DNA of 64,000 nucleotides from Takakia lepidozioides (lineage: Eukaryota > Streptophyta > Takakiopsida > Takakiales > Takakiaceae), in NCBI GenBank assembly GCA_030704615.1, contig CM060734.1, positions 32,814,042 to 32,878,041 of the forward strand, in the 5' to 3' direction. The position numbers and the translations under genes are program-made. Position 1 is the stretch's first letter. Each line of letters opens with the position of its first letter. The notes under the pieces are model-generated. The model was not told the origin of the DNA. It was given only the letters and a program-made list of their open reading frames with translations, and ran no database searches. Of the stretch, positions 1 through 11,029 are shown one piece after another.

Positions 1-246
1 TCATCAATTTGAAAGCTTCGCATATGGCTCGTCATAGACCTTCACGCTTCTTGGCCTATTTACAGATGTATGTATTCTCAGTTGTGGTGGTACCGTGTCT
101 AATATGTCCAGTGCATGTGTTCTTGTGCATAGGTGCGTGGCCATGAATGAGAAACCACAATCCAGAGGCCAGGCATTTGTGAGCAGACTAGACCTAGTAC
201 AGCGGCGTACAGAACTGGCTCAAATTTCTTAGTGTATGTGGAGGGT

Positions 247-329
247 ACCTTACTGGGCGTAAGGTGACATCCTCTCGACCTTCCGCTTAAAGTTCCACCT
301 CTCGAGGCACCTTATGCCCCGTAAGGTTC
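247..329. repeat. Imperfect inverted repeat (hairpin)
   Basis: About 20 bp at 247-266 (begins ACCTTACTGGGCG) pairs with 308-327 (CACCTTATGCCCCG...) with two mismatches, enclosing roughly 40 bp. It could be a fold-back remnant or the ends of a very small MITE. No target duplication was recognised. Confidence 0.5.
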
Positions 330-401
330 CTCCTGAATCATGGCCGCAGATGAAAATTAATCCAAACCGTTTGCTCGTAAAGAAATTTCAGCCTATTTCT
401 T

Positions 402-487
402 TAGGCCCTTGGACGGGGCCTTCCTGAAACTTGGGGCCGCAGTCGTGGCGGGCCCTGTATTTCAGGAAGGCGTCCTGGGGCCTTGCC
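402..487. repeat. Fold-back hairpin with 12-bp perfect core
   Basis: GCCTTCCTGAAA at 418-429 is perfectly complementary to 460-471. The pairing extends outward imperfectly through GGCCC-rich flanks to about 402 and 487. It looks like a small fold-back or MITE remnant, close to the hairpin at 247-329. Confidence 0.5.
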
Positions 488-574
488 CTATATGTTATGT
501 CCCTCTAGAAAATCCTTAAAATGGACTAGAGATTTGCCTGTGCCATCGTCAAGAAAAAGAGAGAGTGGACTCAC

Positions 575-690
575 CAAAAAACTGTGTGATGCCTGAGCAA
601 GAATTTGTGATTGCAATCCTAATAGATGTTGTTGGCGACGCACATTCCCTAATGTCACTTCATGTATTTCCATGTGGATACATGCTAGTG
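575..690 (-). other. Possible orphan exon
   Basis: An open minus-strand stretch encodes an amphipathic, Gln-rich peptide (contains VRRQQHLLGLQSQ). It ends at a good donor (G then GTGAGT at 575/574), with a possible acceptor ending in CTAG near 690. It may belong to a gene leaving the window on the left, or be fortuitous. No family recognised. Confidence 0.25.
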
Positions 691-919
691 TACAGCAGGT
701 GAGTTGCGTCCACGAATAGGAGATGATTGTGTTACTGAAGGTAAGCGCACGGCAAGGTGGGCCTACAATCAGTCTATCGAGAAATCTTTGGTTCCAAGTA
801 CCACAATACTTAGCGATACTTAGCGATGAGCCCCTCCTCCAAGTGCGGATACTGACTTAGTTCTGATGAGCCAATAGTCTCCGGCAATCTGCGAGAAGCT
901 TATGTACCTTGGAGGGGGA

Positions 920-2703
920 TCATTCCTTTGTCTTGAGTGGCTCTATGGCAACAGCAACTATACTGTCCTGTATTAAGGCTTTTGAACTCTTTCGTGGCTC
1001 TACAGCGCATGACCGACTGGGATCCTTGAAACACATTCAAAAAATCAAAAAATCAAAAAATCGGCAGAGCCATGAGCATATCCCATGCTAACTTCACGTT
1101 CTTGGTTATCACTTCTGCTGCAGGTACTCGGGTGGCGATTATGCTTAGAGACCTTGCCATCGCTATAGTTGCCATCTGTAGAATTCAACCCACCAGTTCC
1201 ACTTCAGCCAGAAGATCCAGAGAATCTATTGCTACGCCACTTCTCCCCATCCTCTTATCAAGCAAACATATGTTCAATCGTACCACTCCTAAAACCCAGA
1301 CAAGTACCTTGCCTACCAGCAAAGGCCCAGGCAGGAAAGGTTTCTCCTGCTTAATCCGAGATGAAGAACAAAAGGAGGAACCCTAAGTGCCCAATTGGCG
1401 ATTATGACCAGCATCCACATCATTCACGCATATTAAGTAGTACCTTCTAAACAGCAGGAAGCAAAGGGGGCGAAATTCGGAAGAGAATACTTACCACTTT
1501 CCATTGCCGCTCAAAAAAGTTGTGTAGCTCTTCCCAGAGCTTTTCCTTCAAGGTGGCCACCTCTTCCAGGTGGACGGGATCAACTTGCAGCATGCCCAAA
1601 ATGGGCTTACGCAGGTTGTAGGCCAGCCAAGCAACGGTAAGGGGGTCCATTGCGTTGGTTGCTTGCATCAGTTCTCTATATTGGGGCGGGCTGGTGGCTA
1701 AGGCAGCCATCACAGCCTCGCCTATGCGGACGAGCCCAAAGAAGGAGAAGGCACACACAAGATATTGAATGTCAGTTGCAATTCGCACCAGCGCGGCGCG
1801 CTGCATTGTCAGTTCTGTTGCTGTCCACTGTGCCACCGGCGACACTCCCTGCTTGGTTTCATACATGGCTGCCCCGAAGGCTGGCACATGTGCCTTGTCT
1901 GTCTTCTTTCCTATATTCAAGAACTGTTGTTTGACGCTACTGAGTGAGAATTCCTTCCCGCTAACTCCTAATTTCCGAATAAGCTCCTTGATTGACCTCA
2001 ATGAATATTTACGTGCGCCTGATAAGTCTTGCATCTGCGCATCATCTCCTGTCAGTGACATCTCTGACACCAGGCCCACTGTTCGAGGGTCTGCCATCAG
2101 CACTTCTGGTATCAATGTCTCGTCCTCTGCTGCCAAGCCCTCCTCTGCTATGGACGTGGCCTCTTCTTCATCCGAATCTCTGTCGACCAGCGAGTTTTCA
2201 TTTAAAGAAGCAGCAAAATTTGCTCTAACATCAGGAGATGCCGAAGGATTCGGCCTCCTCGCTAGGCGATTTTCACCTAATGATGTACCTCTTGAATAAA
2301 ATCGCATATGCTGGGACGTCCCTCCGTTACACTTTCTGGCAGTCTCAGTGGAACAAGCCCGCCCGCATGTGACAGATTCAACCCAGCCTGAACCTTGATC
2401 TACCCAATTCCTCGCTGCACTCCTTCCCAAGTCTAGCCTTTCGCACACACCCACCAGCCTACAACTAATGATACTTGAATTCTTACGAGCAGAAATTTGT
2501 GACAAGGAGATAGTGGAGCTGGAGCTAACTCTGGAGATCCCCTGTGGAACAAAGCCAACGCCGCATAGCATCCCTCCTCCCGCTTTGTATGCCGACTCCA
2601 TACTCCCACTGGCCGTATCTTTCTCGTCGCCCCCTTCGTCCCAGGCTTTTCGCCTGGAACTGTGTTTGCTCTCTCTCTCACTCACTCTATTACAAATCCG
2701 CAC
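920..2703 (-). CDS. Unknown helical, probably organelle-targeted protein (two exons)
   Basis: No family recognised. Exon 1 runs from 2703 (or more plausibly an internal Met at 2604) to 1495, where G is followed by a strong donor GTAAGTAT in phase 0. A short phase-0 exon fits at 967-920 after an acceptor ending TACAG; it adds DSIVAVAIEPLKTKE and a TGA stop. The joined product is about 385 residues from the 2604 start. The N-terminal ~150 residues are Ser/Arg-rich and poor in acid, like a plastid or mitochondrial targeting region. An acidic stretch (DRDSDEEE) follows, then a helical domain with a hydrophobic segment (LVCAFSFFGLVRIGEAVMAAL) and an amphipathic C-terminal helix. The exon 1 to exon 2 join is inferred, and an extra exon in the ~530-bp intron cannot be excluded. 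No operon-like context applies. Confidence 0.55.
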
Positions 2704-3394
2704 ATCTCGTGCAGAATTTTTTCCTAGGTCGGCTGCAATTTCTTCTCTGCTTTACATATTCAACTTCCGCAATATCCAGTCACAATACAATGCGATTCAA
2801 TCCATCTTCGAAATCCCATCACGATCTCGCCAAGCTGGTCCACAAACCCACCACCTGCTAACACGATTGATCTTGGAAGAATCTTAGCAAGAAAAGCGCA
2901 AGCCTTCCCCCAACCATGTAACACACAGCACTCGGATCTTGCGAGCTTGACAACAGTGTATCGTAAAGAATGAGCGACCATGTCTCTTGTTTCTAAGTCC
3001 ACATGCTGGACAGCGCACTACCTAGTTGGCCTGATCGCTCCCACCCCGTCTCACCACTTGGCACCGATCTCTCCTGCCACGTGGTGGTCAATCTAAACTA
3101 CCATAAACCAGTGCATGGGCACGTGGCTCACATAGCGATGCGCTCACAATATATGGATGATGGCATGCCACATTCATCCACAATTACCATTCATTAATCA
3201 CCCATACGAAAGTCTCTGCTGTGATGAGCCTCCTCGCTGCTTTATTCCGCTTGGATGAATGCAGAAGGTCCAAGGGCTCCAAAGCAACCACCAGTACTAT
3301 GTCTCCTGCAATATATTTCCGAGTTCCTTAGAACCTGGGATGCAAGCCTCTGAAGAAACATGTTGTCACTCTCAGGGGCTCGGAGGACTTCGAG
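2704..3394. other. No gene recognised
   Basis: Upstream flank of the minus-strand gene ending at 2703. CT-rich tracts are seen near 2660-2700 on the plus strand. Short ORFs here show no coding character, and no repeat was recognised. Confidence 0.4.
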
Positions 3395-3990
3395 AGAGTG
3401 TGCTTGGATTCAGGCGAGAGACTGATGAGTTAACATTTTTCCACACATATCCACACACAGGCATATGGTGGTTGACAAGAGCTTAATGAGGGATGCAAGA
3501 CTCTGGAGAAGAGAGTGTGCTTGGATTCATGCGAGAGACTGATGAGTTAACATTTTTTTCACAAATGTCCACACGCAGGCATCTGGTAGACGAGAGCTTA
3601 ACGAGGGATGCAAGACTCGGGAGGAACATGTTGCCACAGCTGTCTCATGGGCTCAGTAGCACCCCTGGAGTCCTGAATTTAGAGAATTGGAAAAGTGGGA
3701 CAGGGCCTTAGAGGACTTTCGAGAGAGTGTGCTTGGATTCACGCGAGAGACTGATGAGGAAGCTAAGTACACATATTGCCACAAATGTCCACACACAAGC
3801 ATCTGGTGGATAAGAGCTTAACTAGGGATGCAAGAATCTGGAGAAACATGTTGCCACAGATAGGCTCAGCAGCACTCATGGAGTAATAATTTGGAGAACT
3901 CGGAAAAGTGGGACATGGTCCTGAGGACTTCAAGAGAGTGTGCTTGGAATTACGCAAGAGCTGATGAGTAAAATGAGTAAACATAGCTTC
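3395..3990. repeat. Tandem repeat, about 210-bp unit, four copies
   Basis: The block GAGAGTGTGCTTGGATTCA followed by a GCGAGAGACTGATGAG-like run recurs near 3395, 3512, 3722 and 3931. The spacing is 117, 210 and 209 bp. The rest of each unit (CACAAATGTCCACAC, AAGAGCTTAA, GGGATGCAAGA) also recurs. The first unit is about 93 bp short, suggesting an internal deletion. Copies have diverged by scattered substitutions. It is a local minisatellite, and ORFs inside it are fortuitous. Confidence 0.85.
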
Positions 3991-4515
3991 AAGCTCCTTT
4001 TATCCACAATACCTACAGATGGTGCCTTACATCCCAAAATTGGTATTAAGATCCCCAAACGGCGTGCTCAAATTCCACGCACACATCATAATGGAAACGC
4101 TCATGCCACCACTTCGCATCAAAGCAACAATCGAGAGACATATCGTGGGTCCGCTCCACACCTTCAGGAGGTAGCCAGGAGAAGCTTACATTCTAAGTGA
4201 TTTAGAACACAGTGATGGGGCAAGTGATCCAAAAACCAGCTGCCCAGACACTCCACGTCTTTCCCACGCAGTGACAGGCAACATTAGCTTCAAAAGACAG
4301 AAGCAAAGAGAATGGCGATTGCTCGTACTATTTCGTTCTCTTTGGTGTGAAATTGGCAATGAGCTCGCTCTGAAAAGTATAATGATACATTGGCAGTTGG
4401 CCACCATACTTGAGGTTGAGCATACTTGATAGCTGGTCATGTAGCCTGTAAAATTGCTCATGATATATAGATCAAGGGAGACAAATACTTTGATGGCCAA
4501 ATCACAATGCGTACG
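3991..4515. other. No gene recognised
   Basis: Sequence between the minisatellite and the 3' end of the minus-strand coiled-coil gene. It probably includes that gene's 3' UTR. No coding exon or repeat was supported. Confidence 0.4.
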
Positions 4516-7500
4516 TTAGGCGGTAGTGGTGATTCCATTGATATGCGACCCAGCAGAGCTCCCCTCAGTATGTGGACGAGATGAAATGTCCCCAATCTGC
4601 GGATCCTTGATATGCTCTGAATTGATGTACTTGATGCGGTTCTCGATTTCTTCAAGCTGTTGTTGCATTACTTCCAGCACACTTTGAACTTGGGTTCTTG
4701 CCTCTCTCTGTGTATGTTTCAGTCTTTTAGTGTAAGCTTTCTTGAGATTATATTGGACGAGTGTATATTAGACAACAAAACAACTGCAAGCGCAAACTGC
4801 TGGCAAAAGACGGTTTGCCACATGAAGAGAGAGGCTAAGAAATTGATAATCACGGCTTGCTCTTCAGCAGACAGCCGCGGGAGTGCTAGGGAAGTCATAC
4901 CTCAGTTCGGTCGGCAAATCTGCGAGCCAAATACAAGGCTTTCTTCCTGGGACTAAGGGACGGGTGTAAGCTGAGTCTATCCTGGTGCACTCGCATGACT
5001 CCAGTTCTTGTTGGCCTCCTGTAACTTGGTGGGTCAAGATCAGCCTGCCATAACGAAATTCTTCAGGCAATTTGACTTTGTTTCACCTTCAATACATGTC
5101 CAGCAGTTCATTTCAATTCTAATGTAAGACGGATCAACTGGTGACTTTGCTCTGGTTTGGAACAGACAGGGTCACAGAAACTGCAGGAACTTCAAAGACC
5201 TGACGGGATACAAATGGATGGTGGAAATGAATTACATTGTATTTCAATTCAAAACTACACAGGGGCCTGATACTTGTCACAAACATCTGAAAAGTTGCTT
5301 GATGGGATTGTCAAACTCCAGCCTTCTGAAGTAAGTAAATCCATCACAGATGTGACAGCTTCCAAGAAGCCAACACAATCTAAGAACTTCCGTTCAAGCA
5401 GATCTCTATATATTTTTTGGTTCTTCCGAGTCAAAGATGTTATTGATTAACCAATGTCGCAGGAATTTCAAAAGTGGGCTACCCATGTGCATTAGAGCTG
5501 GCCTCCCCTATGCGAGTTCCTCTCGCCAGGCCAAAAGATGACCTGATGCTCCTGGATACATGGATTGACTTTTGCAACTAGTGATTGAGACAAGTTACAA
5601 ACCTCTCTGAACGGAATCATCTTCAAAGCAAGTTTGAGTGAGGTGACAGCAGCATTGGCCTCTGAAAGGTAGGGCTCGAGGGGACTCGGAATGGATGAAA
5701 TTCTTTGGAGCTCCTGCACAATGTGGAGAGGGAGAGGGGAGACATGCACCCATCAAACTGTGCTTGGCACCTTGTGTGCTGTAATCTAATATGTTTCATT
5801 ACTGGGAACATTTCCCACTGTACAACGTGAAAATGTACAGAAAACTTTACTCAAAAGGTACACATGCCCTTGTTTGGTGGATGCCTGATTCACTGAGCAG
5901 CTAATAATAATTAGTCTACAAGTGTTGGTCAAAACATGATCCCTTTTTCTTTTGTTAGATAGGACAACTAGTTCAGCTGTGCAAGCTACTGTACTCGATA
6001 ATTGAAATTCAATGGCTTCAAACCCAATTGGAAACTCTGAGTATCAATACAGTACTACTGATAAATACACTGCAAAGTGTGACATACCTCTTCCATCAGT
6101 GGGGAAGGAGTATTAGACACAGACAAATCAGGTGAAAGAATTGTGGTTGGGTCTTCTGCCTTGTCGGTGATGGCCGCATCTGCCTCCATTCCCTCTGAAA
6201 ACTGTGAGAGTTTTAATGAGTCAGCTTAGTCGATCCTAAGAGATGGGGCAATCCTGTGTCAATGGCGCAATGTGCGCCGTGTGTTAGAACTAGACATGAA
6301 GAAGAAATAGGTCTGCAGCTGAAAACACCAAACAATTGAATCGTGTTTCATTGGCCAAAAGTAAAGATCACTCAAAGAAAATTTCGGTTCAAGTTCACAT
6401 TAAGGTCGACAGGTCTTTGAGCAATCTCCACTGGATCCACTTGCACAGTGGATCATAGCTTTGAACAATAATTTAAACATCAGTCCTGACGAGTTCCTAC
6501 CTTCTTACAAATTTCCTGGACCTAAGCTTACCAGATCTGGGACTAGTAGGGGTTCAAGTCATACAAGCAATTGGCTATCAAGCGTAAGCCCTGCTGCTTT
6601 CCACTGAACAAAGTTTTGCGGGTAGCAGCTATGCCTCTTTTTTCTCTTCCCAAGCTTGCTGGACAGTGACCTAGGTGACTTTCCCAGAGCTGTTCCAACG
6701 GGCTTTCTCATCTTTTCAGGCCCATATGCTGCGTCGTTAAGATCCTGTCGGATGACATTTCTTGTGGGCTTTGGCGATGCCAATTTCGGCCATCCTTTCC
6801 TAGAGAACGGAGCAGCCTCTTCCTCAACTGTAAGCTGTTCCTCGTCTTCCACCTCTTTTATGTCAAATAAGAGTCCATCAACGGGGTTTAGGCGGTTGAA
6901 CATCATATTCTCTGGATCCCTCCAAGACAGCAGCGCAGCAGATGCCCGTCTTCCTGTCTTTGAACCCGAGATGGCACCCTGAGGCTGTCGATTAGTTCCG
7001 AGCGTGGACCTTGGTGTTCTAGCAGGTGTCAGGACCGGTACACCTTTGGCGTGCTCAATTTCATCTCCCTTATAATCCGCCTCTACCTGGTCAATGAGAG
7101 TGCTTAACCAGACTTGCATTTCTCCTTGAAGCTGACTTGTGTTACTGTACACCAGAGTGCTTTTCAGATCGTGAGTTTCTAAGAGAGTATCACTTAAAAT
7201 GAGTGTATCAGGCCCCTTGCCTCGCTCTCCTCCATCTTTGTCAGATTCTTGCTGTATCATCATGGATTGGATTAAGTTGTCCGTGTCTAAGTTTCCAGAT
7301 TCTGTACGTAAAGATGAGTAGAGTCTTCCTCCGCGGCGCCCTGGCCTTTTTTTGTCGAAGGACTTTCGGTCCTTCGATGGAATAGACTTCCTCGAAGCTC
7401 TCCAACCCGTAGTAGACTTTTCGGCAAATGCTGCATCAGCAGGCGACTTGCTTTTTCCGGACTCCAATGGCCTATCCCCTGCTGCTCTTGACAATTGAGT

Positions 7501-7641
7501 GTCATCTGAGGCAAAGTTCTCGCCCTTGTCTCCATCAAGTTCCAGGACAGGTTCAGCAAGCGAGATGGCAGCTTCCACAGTAGATGGTTTGGCCCCATCT
7601 CTCATGGAGTTCCTATCCGGGCGTGATGCACTAACAGTCAT
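4516..7641 (-). CDS. Unknown basic, C-terminally coiled-coil protein (six exons)
   Basis: No family recognised, but the gene model is well supported by phase. Exons (minus): A 7641 to about 6565; B 6201-6088; C 5713-5603; D 5422-5274; E 5018-4901; F 4707-4516. Each junction has GT/AG, and phases match (0, 0, 0, 2, 0). The N-terminal 360 residues are Ser/Lys/Arg-rich and probably disordered, with patches such as KKRPGRRGGR and KLGKRKKRH that resemble nuclear localisation signals. Exons C-F encode helices (LLERKFLDCVGFLEAVTSVM) and a coiled coil (VLEVMQQQLEEIENRIKYIN), ending in GITTTA and TAA. The exon A donor is doubtful: CTT/GTATGA at 6565 avoids an in-frame TGA (6561-6559), while a stronger donor (GGTAAGC, 6531) lies just past that TGA. 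The true start may lie in an upstream exon. A nuclear or cytoskeletal role is only a guess. Confidence 0.65.
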
Positions 7642-9760
7642 TGCAATATCATCATCTATAGCAGCAACACTTGCTGACCAGTTTTGTCGTTTGACGTGTT
7701 GCGGACGTTGTCATATATTGGTCAACATGGCTTATGACCCAAATCTACTAATTCGACTTATCGCTGTAGCAATCTGGTATCCCCTCAAGACACATCAGCC
7801 TTCAGAAATGGTTCCGTAATCATGTGAATGCTTACCTTAAATTCTCTACAATTATATTATTTAGAGTCGACCATCTGGATTCCAATAATTACCAGTAAGA
7901 ATAATATTTCATGATTAGTCCTTAAAGAGAACGAAAACCGTAGTCATTTGTGAGTCGGACAAGGATCAAACTGATATTCTAAGACCGTAAGGCACAAGTG
8001 ACCCACTACCACTGGGCTACCACTACATCTAGTGTAAGGAAACCATAGGAACTAGTAAAATAATGAGAGATTCCACCTCCAAATGTGTGTAATGCAATGT
8101 CAAAGGTGAGTGAAAACTAGAGACAACAAGGCATGATCTAGTTTACTTACAGAATGTCCCACAAAGCACGAGCAAAGCACACTGTGCAAGCTCCACAAAT
8201 GGTGATGGAAACCAACGGCACACTTCTGAGCAGATCAAAGTGTCGTCCAGACTTCTATTGAATCTAACTTGTAGAAGTGTAAGATAAGAAGGATCACACC
8301 ATATCGTATCTTAGACTCACTGGAAGGTTTAGGCCCAAGTCCTCCGACGTTAGAAAAAGCGTAGAATTAGTTTCTTCCACTCGATGGATTCGTGAAATCA
8401 TCTTCAAACAAAGGAAGGGAAAATAAAAACAAGTATCGATCTTCAAGACTCTTTGAGACGTTTGAATAGATACATAATAATGACTGAGATAGCTAGAGTA
8501 GAGAAAAACTTCCAACCATCAAATTTTCCAAAAAGAAAGTGCTTCTCCTGATCTTTTTGTTTTTTGGCCATGTCATCAGGATACCAAAACCCAGGAATCT
8601 AATGAACGGGATCGAGGCAGTTCAGAGGCAATGGCACATTGCATCCACTCTGTAGCTCAAAGAAGTAAGCAAACGTTCTTCCAGAAGAGATAGAAAGTCC
8701 CATGCAGATCGAAACTCCTTCCCAGGCCTTAGAAAAAACAATTCCCTCTTAAAACAGCAAAAAACAAAGAAGAAATAAATCGGGTTAGGTGCAACTTAAC
8801 TAAGTTAAGACCCGAAGCAGCATTAGAAACATCGCTCAAGAGCTTACGGGTGGAATTTTATACCGCAGAATACATAGATTGAACAAGGTTGTGTCCAGGA
8901 ATTTTAATTTGCGCTAATCTTCCTAAGATGGCAAGCTTTGCATTTAGAAGATGTTCAATCAAAAACATTATTCTGAACTGTGAGGGAGATCTAATTTGAC
9001 CCTGCAACAAATCTCCTGAGAAAAAACTCCGGTTACGAAAACAGAGTCAAACTTCACATCGAAAACTCTTCACGGACGGGTCATAGATGAGGAGGAACGA
9101 AATTCATCTTTGAACAGCACCAGAACCTCTCCAGACCAGAAATTCCATTTCACAAGAAGATTCCAAGGCCCGTGAAAATTTAGGAGTATGCTCCACAAAC
9201 AAAGATATTCAAAAGTCTAGTCTTAAGGTAACCCCAACTTGAAAGGCCCCCTTCGAACCAAAGAAAGGAAAGAACATTGTGCTACTGAAGGTCTCCACAG
9301 CAGACCCGAATTGAAGAACGCAAAAGTGAGTGTGGACTCCAGATCCATTTTGCAAAGAGGCATTGCAAAGGACGACTAGATCTCAATAGGCTCCAGAAAA
9401 GACGCTGGGCTTCAGCCGAATGTCCTCTATCTTGTACTCAAGCCTTCCCTCTTTCTCTTTCAACGGCTTCGATCAAAGAAATGATATAATCCAAGAGCAG
9501 ATACCTTATCCACGTTGTCGCTTAAGTCACTTGGCGGGAAGGTACACAACGCACCGTTCCATGTCACTAATTCACTGTTTACACCTACGCGTGTCGGGTG
9601 ACCTAGAACGGGCCGGGCTACACCGATAGAAACACAAGATACCCGCCCGGGGGCCAGTGATGATACCAAGATTGATCGTACGGCCCAAAATGATGAGGTG
9701 TCCACAATTATATAAAATGAAGTAAAATAATGGCGAATAAAAATAATATCTTAAATTTGA
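7642..9760. other. Long intergenic stretch, no gene recognised
   Basis: Apart from the tRNA-like repeat at 7950-8030, nothing was supported. A GTAAGC donor-like site on the minus strand near 7836 could belong to a 5' UTR exon of the coiled-coil gene. The interval 8500-9400 is purine-rich on the plus strand, without coding signals. Confidence 0.4.
7950..8030 (-). repeat. tRNA-derived SINE-like head
   Basis: On the minus strand, GTAGCCCAGTGGTAGTGGG resembles a Pol III A box, and CAGTTTGATCC about 45 bp later resembles a B box. Acceptor and anticodon stems do not pair well, so it is not a tRNA gene. Only the head is recognised; no tail or target duplication was identified. Confidence 0.45.
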
Positions 9761-9857
9761 TAAAGCATCAAATACAGGATTTGACCAGTACCGGTGACAC
9801 CAGGTATTCGGTTTGTAGGACCGCCTCGTGGCGGTTGCACGGACGGAAATGAACAGC

Positions 9858-9881
9858 GTTCACCGGGAGGGGCCGGTGAAC
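9858..9881. promoter_or_regulatory. Perfect 9-bp stem hairpin upstream of ATP synthase gamma
   Basis: GTTCACCGG (9858-9866) and CCGGTGAAC (9873-9881) flank a 6-nt loop. A third half-site, ACCGGTGAAC, lies near 9917-9926. All lie in the 170 bp before the ATP synthase gamma start, probably promoter or 5' UTR. A regulatory role is conjecture. Confidence 0.5.
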
Positions 9882-10027
9882 TTCGTCTCTCTCGCCTGGC
9901 CGGAAGACCGGCAAGCACCGGTGAACACCACCCCCTTCTCTCGTCTCGCATCTCTCCGCAGCGTGTATGTGTGGGATCTGCCCTAGAGCTGCTTGTGTGT
10001 TGCTAGATTTGACGAAGCTCTGAGGCT

Positions 10028-11029
10028 ATGGCTTCTGCGAGTGCTCGCCGGGGCGGAGCTCGACTTGCAAACCTACTGCAAGGAAACATCGCTTCTTATG
10101 CTGCTAGTGGATCGGCAACGAATGCTGCCCCGGCATGGACATGGGCAGGGTTGGCAGCGGGGGAGCTGGCGCCCTTCGGGGCCAGATCGGCCTCGGGGCA
10201 GATTGTAAGGAACAGGATGAAGAGTGTGAAGAGTATTCAGAAGATCACGCAGGCCATGAAGATGGTGGCAGCCTCGAAGCTGCGCGGAGTGCAGGTCAAA
10301 ACGGAGAACTCGCGGGGCCTGTGGCAGCCATTCACGGCCCTGCTCGGTGACAATCCTTCCGTGAATGTGAAGAAGAAGTTGATCATTAGCATGACATCGG
10401 ACAAGGGTTTGTGCGGGGGTATCAACACCACAGCAGTCAAGTTCAGCAGAGCTTTGATGAGGTTGAATAAGGCCTTAGACCCTGAATGCGACGCCAAGTA
10501 TATAATCATTGGTGAGAAAGGTAAGGTTCAATTGGTGCGGGATTCTAAGAAGTCCATCGCCATGTTCATTGGAGAAACACAGAAGGTTGGAATATGCTTC
10601 ACTCAGGTTTCTATGATGGCCGATGAGATTCTCAAGCTGAATGAGTATGATGCCATCCAGCTGGTTTTCAGCAAATTCAACTCAGTTGTATCATTCGCCC
10701 CCACAGTTGCGACGATCGTATCTCCAGAGTTATTGGCTGGAGAAGAGGCCAAGGTAGGGGACCTGGATTCTTATGAAATGGAGGGAGAAACGAAAGGAGA
10801 GGTACTGCAAAATCTCGTCGAATTCCAGTTTGCTTCAGTGTTATACAATGCAATGCTGGAGAATGCATCCAGTGAGATGGGTGCGCGCATGTCGGCCATG
10901 GACAGCTCATCCAGAAATGCAAAGGATATGCTTGATCGTCTCACTCTGGCTTACAACAGATCGCGGCAGGCATCAATTACGACTGAGCTGATTGAGATTA
11001 TCTCCGGTGCTGCGGCACTGCAAGGCTAG
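10028..11029 (+). CDS. ATP3: Mitochondrial F1 ATP synthase gamma subunit (precursor)
   Basis: Central rotor shaft of mitochondrial F1Fo ATP synthase, turning inside the alpha3-beta3 hexamer on the matrix side. The ORF is 333 codons with no intron. Residues 1 to about 58 are Ala/Arg-rich, as in a mitochondrial presequence. The mature part opens with the conserved helix containing RNRMKSVKSIQKITQAMKMVA, followed by LIISMTSDKGLCGGINT. It closes with the signature NRSRQASITTELIEIISGAAAL, which packs against the N-terminal helix. Length fits the mitochondrial family. The chloroplast-type regulatory cysteine insertion is not seen, so this is not the plastid subunit. The start at 10028 is chosen because it yields a normal presequence. 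Lack of introns could be ancestral or reflect a functional retrocopy; no inactivating change is seen. Confidence 0.95.
   Translation: MASASARRGGARLANLLQGNIASYAASGSATNAAPAWTWAGLAAGELAPFGARSASGQIVRNRMKSVKSIQKITQAMKMVAASKLRGVQVKTENSRGLWQPFTALLGDNPSVNVKKKLIISMTSDKGLCGGINTTAVKFSRALMRLNKALDPECDAKYIIIGEKGKVQLVRDSKKSIAMFIGETQKVGICFTQVSMMADEILKLNEYDAIQLVFSKFNSVVSFAPTVATIVSPELLAGEEAKVGDLDSYEMEGETKGEVLQNLVEFQFASVLYNAMLENASSEMGARMSAMDSSSRNAKDMLDRLTLAYNRSRQASITTELIEIISGAAALQG

Noticed and set aside
1072-1386. Plus-strand ORF with hydrophobic start
   Set aside because: It lies within the intron of the minus-strand gene, has no recognisable domain and no supporting splice context.
3259-3711. Short plus-strand ORFs
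   Set aside because: They lie inside the minisatellite and are open by repetition only.
5320-5335. Stop-containing exon (KAGV stop) as the 3' end of the coiled-coil gene
   Set aside because: A longer open exon (5422-5274) in a different frame overlaps it and joins in phase to two further exons.
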